Shown here one piece after another: positions 26,380-37,212 of a stretch of DNA of 64,000 nucleotides. The position numbers were made by a program, and so were the translations under genes. Source of the stretch: Delphinapterus leucas (taxonomy: Eukaryota > Chordata > Mammalia > Artiodactyla > Monodontidae). Location: contig NW_022098002.1 of the NCBI RefSeq assembly GCF_002288925.2, positions 3,483,056-3,547,055 on the forward strand, given 5' to 3'. Every line of letters starts with the position of its first letter. Position 1 is the stretch's first letter. The notes under the pieces are model-generated. The model ran no database searches, had not been told where the DNA came from, and was given only the letters and a program-made list of their open reading frames with translations.

Positions 26380-26875
26380 ACTGAAGTTATCATCTTCTTT
26401 TCCCTTTCCCCCAATGGCCAGTATTTCATTCCTAGGTAGGAGGATCCTCAGACAGCCACTGTCCAAGTCAGACATTTGGGTATTCACCCTAAGTTCCGTC
26501 CCTTCCCTTAATTCCTTACATTTAGACAATCACAAAATCTTACTGTTTCAACTTACAGTCTTCTGCATCGTCTTCCACTTCTCCAAACCCTCAGCTCTAA
26601 TCTTGGTTCAGGCTCTTACCTCAGATTAATGCAAGAGTCTTGGGATTATGGTGTATGTATGCTGTGTATAATAAAATGCATAGTAACAGATTTAGAGGAG
26701 AAGCTCAAGGATCATCTGAAGGTCATAAGTACTCTGGGTAAGGAACAGAGCAGAAAGCTTCCTTCTTATGAACGTTTAAGTTCCCACTGGAATGGTAGCC
26801 CCACACAGTATGGACTTTTATCTTCCTTGTGCCTGGCTCAGAGAGAGTGCTTAATAAATATTTACTAAATATACA
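26380..26875 (+). mobile_element. L2 remnant
   Basis: The part near 26450-26640 follows the L2 3' ORF region. The end TGTGCCTGGCTCAGAGAGAG...TGCTTAATAAATATT is the L2 3' end. Strongly decayed. Confidence 0.6.
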
Positions 26876-27079
26876 AACTTATCCAAATATCATATCAAAG
26901 AGACCTTCAAGAAAAATACTAATAATCAGTAAGGAAATCACAACAAAGAGTAAGAAACTGATAAAGAAATAGAATGGAAAGGGTTGTAGCACAAAGATTG
27001 AATTAACCTCTGAAAGGGAATGATTACAAAATTCACCATGAGAATCCAATGAAGAAGTCTAGAAGGCCTATCATGTAAG

Positions 27080-27330
27080 CACTGTGGGAGGTGGAGATCA
27101 ACAAGGTTACTGGCCTCAGGGGCGGCTGGAGGATGAAATCCACACCCAAATCATGAAAGAGGAAATAAGAGCCAGGCAAAGGGAACTCAGAGGGTCTGAG
27201 GAGGCTTTCTGGGGCAATGGAACAGTTCTTGACTGTATATTGGTCAAAAGGTTGAGCCTCACACTTAAAGTGGATGCTTTATTGTATGTAAATTATTCTT
27301 CAATAGGTTGACTTCTAAAGAAAATTGAAA
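27080..27330 (+). mobile_element. Old L1 3' end
   Basis: The pattern CTGGGGCAATGGAACAGTTC ... TTATTGTATGTAAATTATTC matches the 3' end of old L1M-type elements on the plus strand. Confidence 0.6.
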
Positions 27331-27944
27331 GATAAATAGTATAGGAGCTACATTACATTTGCCCACTTTTAAGAAAAGCAAAAAAAGGGAAAAAAAACCC
27401 CCACAAAACAAAGACGGCAATGCTAGAGGATAATTATGTACACAGCTGAAGGAAGTAAAAATTAACAGTTATTACAGAAGCCAGAAGAGAGGACAAACTA
27501 GGAAATCAAATCTAAAACACAGAAAGGTAAGTTGATGAGAAATATGTAAGAAAAAAATAACCTTCAGAAGAGGGCAAAGGTATATAACTTATGAATAATA
27601 AGTGTGAACAAAGTGGACTGTGTAGGTAATTAAAGTTCTAATGGAGAAAATATTTCAGAAGTGATTATGAAAAATTGAGACGGTTCATTGAGACTTAACA
27701 ACCAGATGACAATGCCAATGCCAAGATATTTACTTTTAAAACCCTGAACTCCAAGGTCAGAGGAAAAATATTTTAAGAAAGGATAAAAAAAGAACTTTAA
27801 GCAGGTAATACTGAATGCAACACAGATAAGTATAACCTCAGATTTCTATTTTCAAAATCCACAAAGAAAAGGGTGCTTTCTAGTCATTTCCAGTGCTGTT
27901 TTGAGGGTCCAAAGGGACAAATAATACCTATGATTTCTGGCACA

Positions 27945-28110
27945 GGTACCATGCACAGGGTACTGTGCTCAGAACTGGATATACATTATCTGATTTAATG
28001 CACACAAACTACAACTCAGAGATTGGGAAAAAAAAAAAAAAAGGCCAAGATCAAATGTCCAGTAAGTGGCAGAGCTGGATTCTGAACCCAGCTGAACACA
28101 GTCTGGGATT
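27945..28110 (-). mobile_element. MIR, antisense
   Basis: Antisense order: ACAGGGTACTGTGCTCAGAA, CATTATCTGATTTAATGCAC, then AGTGGCAGAGCTGGATTCTG. An A-run has grown inside the element at 28029-28042. Confidence 0.72.
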
Positions 28111-28499
28111 TTCAACTCCAAGCTGTGTCTCCTCCAGGGGCCAATAAACCCCAAGTATCCAACCTTTGACAAGTGCTTGGGATGAGCCAAGTTCTTATTC
28201 ATTTGCAAAGGCATTAAAGAAAATTGTCTCTGGCATCACAAAGCTTAAAAAGATCATCTTATCTCCCAACACTGCTCCAAGTACTGCTACAAATAGTTCA
28301 AGTGCCAAGCATGTCTTAGGAAAAGCGGCTGGGCTGCGAGCATTATGAGGGAAAGAGCTAGTGACAAAGGCAGTTAAGTGTAAGTGAAATAACTGAGTTT
28401 AATTACTTTAAGAAGGAGGACAATGGCCAACGAGAAGGGTATGGGTAAGGAGGTAAAGTTCCTATTAGAAACCCACTCTGGAGACCAAAGGCTCTCAGT

Positions 28500-28800
28500 T
28501 TTGGGAGCAGCTGTAAATAACACCCATTACATACTTCCCTGTTTACAATTCCCTAACGGTTTTCTATTATCTTCAGAATAAGGGTCAAGTGCATTAGCAT
28601 GGACAGTATATTCCTGTTCATCAATCCCACCCCACCCAGCACCACCTCCAGAATGAAACACTGACTGCAGCTTTACGGGAAGACTTGGAGTTTTCTCAGT
28701 TCTTCCTGAAGGCAGGCCTGCTGTTTCTCCACATGTGGTGTGTCCTCCTCCAGCCCGATCTCTTGGCTAACTCCTACTCGTCCTTAAAGACCTGACCCAG
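28500..28800 (+). mobile_element. L2 remnant
   Basis: Contains AATTCCCTAACGGTTTTCTA ... AACTCCTACTCGTCCTTAAA, phrases of the L2 3' coding region. Confidence 0.6.
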
Positions 28801-29075
28801 TTAGAAACAAATATGACAAAAGATTAATATCCTTAGCATGTAAGTAGCGCATATAAATCGAACAGAAGGACAGAAGGGCCACAGTAAATAAATGAGTGAG
28901 CAGCACGGACCAGTAATCCACGAGAGAGCCCAAAAAGTGACTAAATTTAGAGAGACAGGTGATATAAATATATGAATGTTCAGCCTTGGTCATAATCAAA
29001 GAAATGTATATTTAAACAAAGTATCATTTTCTGTCCATCAAATTAGCAGAATTTTTTTAAAAAGTAAAGGGCGTG

Positions 29076-29332
29076 GGACTTCCCTCATGGCGCAGTGGTT
29101 AAGAATCCGCCTGCCAATGCAGGGGACACGGGTTCGAGCCCTGGTCCGGGAAGATCCCACACACCGTGGAGCCACAACTGCTGAGCCCACGTGCCACAAC
29201 TATTGAAGTCTGTGAGCCTAGAGCCCGTGCTCCGCAACAAGAGAAGCTACTGCAATGAGAGGCCCGTGCACCGCAACAAAGACCCAACGCAGCCAAAAAT
29301 AAATAAATAAATTTATATATAAAAACCAAAAC
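29076..29332 (+). mobile_element. CHR-type SINE A' (5' part of composite insertion)
   Basis: This matches SINE A at 21246 but keeps a full 3' part with the tail CAGCCAAAAATAAATAAATA. It is followed by ACTAGGAAAAG, the 3' target duplication of SINE A at the donor site, so it was copied together with its flank. The duplication bordering the whole insertion, TAAAGGGCGTG, is at 29065-29075. Confidence 0.93.
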
Positions 29333-29585
29333 ACTAGGAAAAGTAGATTACAGTTATACTCTGTGACACATGTCCACATATCAATGTGTAATATATCTAA
29401 CGAAGAGACAAAATTTAAAGAAGGTTTCCTATACTTACAGCATCAACGTCTAGTAAACTATGGGAACTCAGCTTCCCAGAAGGATGCATTCCCTGGAAAG
29501 TCTGGATAGCTGATATTTACGTACTCCTTGATTCAATAATATGACAGGTCATCTTTGTGCACATGAATAAGACGAAGAGAGTTTC
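29333..29585. repeat. Transduced spacer, second copy
   Basis: About 97.5% identical to 21440-21696 by hand alignment (six substitutions plus one 4-bp gap). It lies between two SINEs in the same order and orientation as at the donor locus. Confidence 0.92.
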
Positions 29586-29909
29586 GGGCTTCCCTGGTGG
29601 CGCAGTGGTTAAGAATCCGCCTGCCAGTGCAGGGGACACGGGTTCGAGCCCTGGTCCGGGAAGACCCCACATGCCGCAGAGCAACTAAGCCCGTGCACCT
29701 CAACTACTGAGCCTGCATTCTAGAGCCCATGAGCTACAACTACTGAGACCGAGTGCCACAACCACTGAAGCCCAGGTGCCTAGAGCCCGTGCTCCAGAAC
29801 AAGAGAAGCCACAGCGATGAGAAGCCCGTGCACTGCAATGAAGAGTAGCCCCCACTCGCCGCAACTAGACAAAAGCCTGCACACATCAACGAAGACCCAA
29901 CGCAGCCAA

Positions 29910-29940
<31 letters not shown>

Positions 29941-29943
29941 ACC
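29586..29943 (+). mobile_element. CHR-type SINE B' (3' part of composite insertion)
   Basis: Same long CHR form as SINE B at 21697 but without the 38-bp duplication. Its A-rich tail (AAATAAATAAATAATAATAA...) is followed at 29944-29954 by TAAAGGGCATG, which pairs with 29065-29075 as the target-site duplication of the whole 0.87-kb insertion. Confidence 0.93.
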
Positions 29944-30429
29944 TAAAGGGCATGTACAGCCTGATGGTGTGATATGAACTATATCTCCTGTGGGGAAGAT
30001 AGTATCATACATCATAATGTATAATGATGTTCATTATCTTCTATCCACTAATTCTATTCTTAGTGATCCTACAGAAACAATCTGAAATATGTACAAAGAT
30101 GTATACAGAAAGATATGCATTACAGAATTGTTTATAAGCATTAAAAGTAGAAACAACCTTAAATGTTCATAAATGATGACATCATGCAGCTTTTAAAAGA
30201 GATGCTTCAAAAACCTTAAAGCCGCAGATACTAAAGTCGGAGGTATAAAAAGGTGTAAGGAGAATTACCAGTCTCCCTCCCGCTCCAGATCCTGTTCTCT
30301 CGAGATGCAATCACAGTTGCCAGGTTCCTGTGTAGCCTCCCAGAGATACTGGGTTCGTATTATACCCGCTATGTGTATACTTCTCTTCATAAGTAGTGGA
30401 GTTCTAAACATATGGCGCACCTCTAATTC

Positions 30430-31480
30430 CTGAATAAAAATGTATCTGAGCAATCATTTCCTGTCAGTACAAATGAGCTGACCCATAAAGGGCTGTGCAG
30501 GGTTCCACCATATGCGTGAATTACAGTCCATTTAGTGGGCCCCTTATTAATGGGTATTTAGGTTGTTTCTGATCTTGCTATTACTATAGCATTACGTGCA
30601 CGTGTGTCTGTGGGAACAATTCGTAGAAATGGAACCGGTAGGGCAAAGGATATGTATATGGTAGATTTGATAAAATATCATCAAAGTTCTCTCTGCAGAG
30701 GGACCGGTCCAAGCTTCCAACAGCAACATGTAAGTTGCTGGTTTTCAACACTATTGCCAACATGTGTCATCAAACTTTCTGATCTTTGCTAACCTAACAG
30801 ATGAAAAACGGTCTCTTATTTCACTTTGTTTTTTTTTTTTTTTGCGGTACGCGGGCCTCTCACTGTTGCAGCCTCTCCCGTTGTGAAGCACAGGCTCCGG
30901 ACGTGCAGGCTCAGCGGCCATGGCCCACGGGCCCAGCTGCTCCGCGGCATGTGGGATCCTCCCGGACCAGAGCACGAACCCCCGTCCCCTGCATCGGCAG
31001 GCGGACTCTCAACCACTGCGCCACCAGGGAAGCCCCTCTCATTTCACTTTTAATTACATTTTTCTTGTTATGAGTGCTGCTGACCACCTTTTCACAAGTT
31101 TAAAGCCCTCTGTGTCTGTTAATAACCTTTGCCTTTTCTTAACTGAGTGATTTGTCTTTTTGATTGATTTGTAAGACCTATTTAGGAAGGTGTTAAGGAA
31201 ACTATCCCTTTGGGGTGAGTTGCAATGTTCTCCTTGGACTGTCATTTGACTTTATGTGCGTGTGCTTTGTCACGTAAAAACATTCAGTTCTTATGCAGTA
31301 AAGTGTAACACTTTTCATGTTATGACTTCTGGTTATATATATGTACAAAAGTCTTCTCTACTGTGAAATCACAAAAAATATTCACCCATGTATTCTTGAA
31401 ATTTTTTATGATTTATCTTTTTATGTTTAACTCTTTGATCTTCCTGGAATTAATTTTAGTGGAAGATGCTGAATATGGAA
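30430..31480 (-). mobile_element. Old antisense L1/HAL1
   Basis: Antisense phrases include AGAAATGGAACCGGTAGGGC, TTTTTGATTGATTTGTAAG and TTGATCTTCCTGGAATTAAT. Interrupted by the SINE at 30829-31036. Confidence 0.68.
30829..31036 (-). mobile_element. CHR-type SINE, antisense
   Basis: Poly(T), then GCGGTACGCGGGCCTCTCAC and so on to CCACCAGGGAAGCCCC: a complete CHR SINE on the minus strand. Target duplication TCTCTTATTTCACTTT / TCTCATTTCACTTT. It interrupts an old antisense L1. Confidence 0.92.
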
Positions 31481-31734
31481 TCTAACTTTACCCTCTAATG
31501 TTAAGTTTCCTGAAATGAAGGATATAATTTTACATTCGGGATGCTCTCAATTAGGTAAAATATAGGTACAGAAAAACTACAAGGAAACAGCATGTTAACA
31601 ATAATTAGTTTTGATTATTGGAATTTATGCTTTCTAAATTATTACAATAATCATTACTTATGAATTATTTAAAAGTGCCTAATGACATAACAAAATCAGT
31701 AATTTACCACAATAAAAGAAAAATTGGCAATAGT

Positions 31735-33230
31735 GGGCCATGGCCGCTGAGCCCTCCGTATCCTCAAGTCCATTCTCTACGTCTGCGTGTTTATTCTTGT
31801 CCTGCCCCTAGGTTCTTCAGAACCATTTTTTTTTTTTGGTTCCGTACATATGTGTTAGCATACGGTATTTGTTTTTCTCTTTCTGACTTACTACACTCTG
31901 TATGACAGGCTCTAGGTCCATCCACCTCACCACAAATAACTCAATTTTGTTTCTTTTCATGGCCGAGTAATATTCCATTGTATATATGTGTCACATCTTC
32001 TTTATCCATTCATCTGTCGATGGACACTTATGTTGCTTCCACTTCCTGGCTATTGTACATAGAGCTGCAATGAACATTGTGGTACACGACTCTTTTTGAA
32101 TTCTGGTTTTCTCAGCGTATATGCCCAGTAGTGGGATTGCTGGGTTGTATGGTAGTTCTATTTTTAGCTTTTTAAGGAACCTCCATACTGTTCTTCACAG
32201 TGGCTGTATCAATTTACATTCCCACCAACAGTGCAAGAGGGTTCCCTTTTCTCCACACCCTCTCCAGCATTTACTGTTTGTAGATTTTTTGATGATGGCC
32301 ATTCTGACTGGTGTGAGGTGATACCTCATTGTAGTTTTGATTTGCATTTCTCTAATGATTAGTGATGTTGAGCATCCTTTCATGTGTTTGTTGGCAGTCT
32401 GTATATCTTCTTTGGAGAAATGTCTATTTAGGTCTTCTGCCCATTGTTGGATTGGGTTGTTTGTTGTTTTGATATTGAGTTGCATGAGCTGCTTATAAAT
32501 TTTGGAGGTTAATCCTTTGTCAGCTGCTTCATTTGCAAATATTTTCTCCCATTCTGAGGGTTGTCTTTTAGTCTTGTTTATGGTTTCCTTTACTGTGCAA
32601 AAGCTTTTAAGTTTCATTAGGTCCAATTTGTTAATTTTTGCTTTTGTTTCCATTACTCTAGGAGGTGGGTCAAAAAGGATCTTGCTGTGATTTATGTCAC
32701 AGAGTGTTCTGCCTATGTTTTCCTCTAAGAGCTTTATAGTGTCTGGCCTTACATTTAGGTCTTTAATCCATTTTGAGTTTATTTTTGTGTATGGTGTTAG
32801 GGAGTGTTCTAATTTCATTCTTTTACATGTAGCTGTCCAGTTTTCCCAGCACCACTTTGAACAGGCTGTCTTTTCTCCACTGTATATTCTTGCCTCCTTT
32901 ATCAATAGTAAGGTGACCGGGGCTTCCCTGGTGGCACAGTTGTTGAGAGTCCGCCTGCCGATGCAGGGGACACGGGTTCGTGCCCCGGTCCGGGAAGATC
33001 CCACATGCCGCGGAGCGGCTGGGCCCGTGAGCCATGGCCACTGAGCCTGCGCGTCCGGAGCCCGTGCTCCGCAATGGGAGAGGCCACAACAGTGAGAGGC
33101 CCGCGTATCACCAAAAAAAAAAAAAAAAAAAAAAAATAAGGTGACCATATGTGCGTGGTTTATCTCTGGGATTTCTATCCTATTCCTTTGATCTATATTT
33201 CTGTTTTTGTGCCAATACGAGTTTATTCTT
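31735..33230 (-). mobile_element. Younger antisense L1, ORF2 C-terminus and 3' UTR
   Basis: The minus strand encodes the C-terminal part of L1 ORF2 (for example [20 protein letters not shown] and [15 protein letters not shown]), with 3' UTR at the low-coordinate side. The element is 5'-truncated near 33230, split by the SINE at 32919, and has no poly(A) tail at its 3' end near 31735. The endonuclease and reverse transcriptase domains are absent, so it is a dead copy. Confidence 0.93.
32919..33136 (+). mobile_element. CHR-type SINE inside antisense L1
   Basis: Complete CHR SINE with a long A-tail, flanked by the perfect duplication TAAGGTGACC. It splits the antisense L1 ORF2 sequence and creates a chance read-through frame across both elements. 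Confidence 0.93.
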
Positions 33231-35589
33231 TTATGTTATGGCTTCTGGAGTATACATCAGAAAACAAAATTATAAAAAAAGAGTGAGGAGGATTGGAAGT
33301 TTGAGAAGAGGAATTTAAAACAATTATTTCAGAAACAGAGAGACTGACCAGACTTCCAGAACTCTCTATGCAATGAGAAGAGCCAGTTGAGGTTGGTAAC
33401 ATCCAGTACGGTGGTACCCATTTGCCAAACTGGGTGATTTTTGTCCAGCTGAGTTCAGTTGCCCAGGTGTAGTTATGGAAACGACAGATGTGTGTGTAAG
33501 GAATTATGGTAAATTAATTGCCTCTATGTATTAAAATAATAAATATGAAAATTATGTACATATAACAAAAAGTATATTCAAAACACTATGACCTAAAAAC
33601 TATTTTTATATAACTGCAGATTTTAGGTACAGTTCTATGGGGATTTTTAAAAAGGTAACAGTCTCTTTAAAAAAAGCAACAACAATAAATAATGGAAAGA
33701 AAGAAAAGTTCCACTGTCCTGTAGCAGATGCTCTCCTCAGGCCCAGGAGGAAAAGTTTAGGAGTGTTTCTGCCCAGGCTTCCTTTTTGGTGCATAAAAAC
33801 ATTTAAGATCTTTAACCTACAATTCATCAAAATTAAACTTCTAATTACCACTTGGATCTATCCTCATTGCCACTGACATTTTGCTGCAAACAAGATTTTT
33901 CAAAATGTAAACCAATTTATCAAAGTAAAGGCCACCTATAAAACACTGTCTAGCTTTGTGGCAGGGAGGCACACAGATCGAGCAGCGGTGGGGTCCTGGC
34001 TTCCCCGTTTCTTGGCTTCAGACACGGCTGTGTAGACAGCACGGGTGCACCGCAAGCTGGACTCGAAGAGCTCAGACCCACAGTCCCCTCCTCACATGTT
34101 CCTGGACCAAAAGAGAAACATGTCCTTCATTTGTGGAGTCCTTCAAACTACTCCTGTGAGGGAAAAACCAACGATATTGCTCAAGTATTAAGTGTCTTCA
34201 CATATACATATCCTCTTTTTATGGATCTGGCCATATTTCTTTTAAAAGTATCACCACGACATAAAAGCACCATGTGCAGGGATGGGATTTTCTGGCTTCT
34301 TCCCCTGCGACCCCCTCATCTATCCGAGATGAGCTTGACCTGGTACTAAAAAAGCAAACCCAAGCTTTCATCATGTAATAAGTGTTAAAAGTTAGACTAC
34401 CGAATACAGCTTTAAAAATTTTATTTTAAAATTACAGTGTGCCAATGTAAGACAGGACCTTTAAATGATTTAAATTTGAGGAGAATAACCATGTATGGTA
34501 GAATATTCAATTAATTTTGGATTTTCCACTTTATGGGGGAAAATAAAGCACGAACAATAAAAATTCCTCTTGGTCATTAAACTCAAATGTCTTCATTAAA
34601 ATGTCCTATCAGCACTGCTAAAAAGAAGCCAAATAAAATGCGTTTTTGTTTATTTTATCCTTTCCTCCTGCCATTCGTCACCAGCAAGAATAAGTGAGCA
34701 GCGTATGTTTTCTAGATATAAGGAGGTCTCATGGATAAGATCAACGATGGCAGGCAGACAATGGGTGATGTGGCAGATTTGGGGAGCCCTCCAACTGCCT
34801 AGAAGTGCTTTCAAGAGCCCAAAGCAGGAGAGAGTCAGATCTGACATGTGTACCCACACTTCCCACCATGCACTGCGTGAAAATACCAGTATTCCCTCAG
34901 GAAGAGCCACAAAGAATATTTACACATTAAAGCAGTGAAGATACCTGGAAATGTGAGAAAGCAAAGTTAGGCACCTAGATTCCTTCACAGGGCTTCTCCC
35001 CCTCCAGTAACACCCATTACATTTTGGGAAATGCTGATCTGGACAAAACTTCTACCCAGGCAGCCCCTTCAAGGTTCAGAGGCTGGAGGCTGAAAGGGCT
35101 GGTCCCAGGCGTGTGCCAACAGTTCCCACAGGCAAGTCCTGCTCATTCATTAGAGGCTACTTACAGACCCTCCTCTCACAGCAGCTAATGGATCCAGGGC
35201 ACCTGCTGCAAATCAGGCACAGCTGCACCTGTATCTCCTCTAACCCTCTAGCAACACAGCCTACGAAGTGCATCAGCTGATCTTAGATGTGTGAGGTCCA
35301 TGAGTCACAGCAGAGACTGTCAATATACTCCCCGCCCCTTCTTCCAAAAGGTCCCCACCGTACAGATCCCACAGCCAAATCCAAAGTCAAATCATGATAA
35401 TGAAGGGGAGAACATTCCACGCCCTAAAATGCCACTTCGGCATTTGGTTATTTTGAGCTGAAGGCAACTGAGAAACAGCAGATGCAGGAAGGGCTCTCTG
35501 CCCTTCTCTTTTCTGCCAAAAGCAGGGCATAAATTTCCCATGAGAAAGGTGTCCTCCTGGTACCAGGAAGAAGAGAACATTCTTACCAC

Positions 35590-35965
35590 CAGATATGGGG
35601 AGTTTATGCTGAGATGAGTCTACACAAACCACACTAAAATAACCCTGTCTTCTGTTAGTTTCCCCCATATATTTCCTAGTCAATTTCCAACACTATCCTG
35701 TCCTTAGCTGCCCAAATCCCTTGGCTTTGTCTAGTCACTGCTCCACAATTTACCGCCCTTTGTAAAAATGGTATACAAGCCCCCAAGTCTAACTGCTTCT
35801 TTGGGGCTGTCACTTTTCTATGAAGCTCCTTCCATGCTATGCAAAAATATTAACATGAAATAAAATTCGTACATGGTCTCTCCTGTTAGTCTTCTGACAG
35901 TTTAATTCACAGGCTCCGTGCACAGAGCATAAGAGAGTTGAGTAAGTTTTTCCTCCCCTACAGTG
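35590..35965 (+). mobile_element. ERV1-type solo LTR relic
   Basis: The order GTCTTCTGTTAGTTTCCCCC, CTTTGTAAAAATGGTATACA, AATAAA (in GAAATAAAATTCG), then CTCCTGTTAGTCTTCTGACA and TTTTTCCTCCCCTACA at the end resembles the U3-R-U5 order of an ancient class I LTR. No viral coding sequence adjoins it. The start is approximate and the family is not named. Confidence 0.5.
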
Positions 35966-36984
35966 GTCTTAGCCTCAGTGCTCAGGACTGCGGGCAGTCC
36001 TGGCTTTGAGAAGATGCTGATCCGTGGATGTGGAACCTGGTCTTACCTGAGTGTCCTGTGTCAGGCTGGTATTCTATAGCCCTTTCCTCAGCCTGTCCCT
36101 TCACTCCACTGTAACTAACCATCTTACTCTGTATAAAGAAGGGTGGTCAAAATTCTGACTAATTTCAAGCCATATTTCTTAAAACAGCCTGTACCATATA
36201 TTTTCTATCATGATGTTAAAAAAAAAACCCAACAAAATAAAAACTCTCATTATTTAAGAGGACTAAATTTAGGCTGCTTTATATTTGAAATGTTAATTTT
36301 GAGGGACTCTTCACCATTATTTAAAAATATTCTTTGTTTGTATCGAGTATCGCTGAGATGCAGAGAAAAGAAGACTTTTGTGAGATGCACTTACTACTCA
36401 AAGGAAGGTCTTTGCTCATTCGCTCACACTCATCCGTTAGGCCCCAGACTCCGCATGAGGTGCTTAGGATCGAAGTGGAAACCGGCCATGGTTTCACAAA
36501 GCTCCCGGGGTTGGGACACACTATAAATCACTGTATCTTACAACGGGACTATATGGGAAGTGCTCTGAGAATAGAGAGGAAGGAGGGAGTAACTCAGCCT
36601 GGGGGTCTGGGAAGTCTTTCTAGGGAGGTTGACATCCCTGAAGGATGAAAGGAATTTCACCAGAGTGGAGAGCCATTCTGCAAAGGGAGGCCAAAGACAA
36701 ATATAGAATTCAAAATCCCTTATTTCTATATGACTGGGAAAACATATGGGAAAGGAAAGAAAAATATGGAAGAAGGAATACAGAGTCTTGGAGGAAGGAG
36801 AGAGGGAAAGAGGAAGGCGACTTTTTAAAAAGTATGAGGATCTCACCACAGGATGGAATCCTCTGGTAATATGTAGTGATGAGATTAAGGGTGTAGGATA
36901 ATATTCAAGGTGAAGTTGTGGTTTCAGTATTATAGCTCCCAAGCAGAATTTAGTTCCCACTAATGAGCACATTTGCCTTCTGTG

Positions 36985-37212
36985 CCATCTCCTGGCCTCT
37001 GGCCCCCGTGGCACTCTGTCTGCAGCACTGCTGTCCAGCCCCCTTACCCCGCCCGCATCGTGCTGCCTGGGATGCTGGGACTTATGGGCACATCTTCCAG
37101 GTTCTTTGTCTCACCTGACAGGAGCCCAGACCTTGTCCATCTCTGTGTCCCCACAGGACATACTATGCTTTGCGCACAGTAGGTGCTCTATAACAACTGT
37201 TGAATTGAAAAA
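36985..37212 (+). mobile_element. L2-type 3' end
   Basis: CTTGTCCATCTCTGTGTCCC then CACAGTAGGTGCTCTATAAC is the L2 3' terminal pattern. Confidence 0.6.

Larger units (their letters stand above)
28800..30250 (+). mobile_element. Old L1/HAL1, split by composite SINE insertion
   Basis: Degraded sense L1/HAL1 sequence at 28800-29075 resumes at 29944 after the composite insertion. It contains phrases such as TGTCCATCAAATTAGCAG and AAATGTTCATAAATGATGAC. Boundaries are approximate. Confidence 0.68.

Noticed and set aside
32195..33148. 317-codon minus-strand frame, the longest in the window
   Set aside because: It is the end of L1 ORF2 fused by read-through to an antisense CHR SINE. It lacks the endonuclease and reverse transcriptase domains and is not a gene.
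36538..37014. 158-codon minus-strand frame
   Set aside because: Runs antisense to a purine-rich tract and into an L2 relic, with Ser/Leu/Pro-rich low-complexity composition and no motif.
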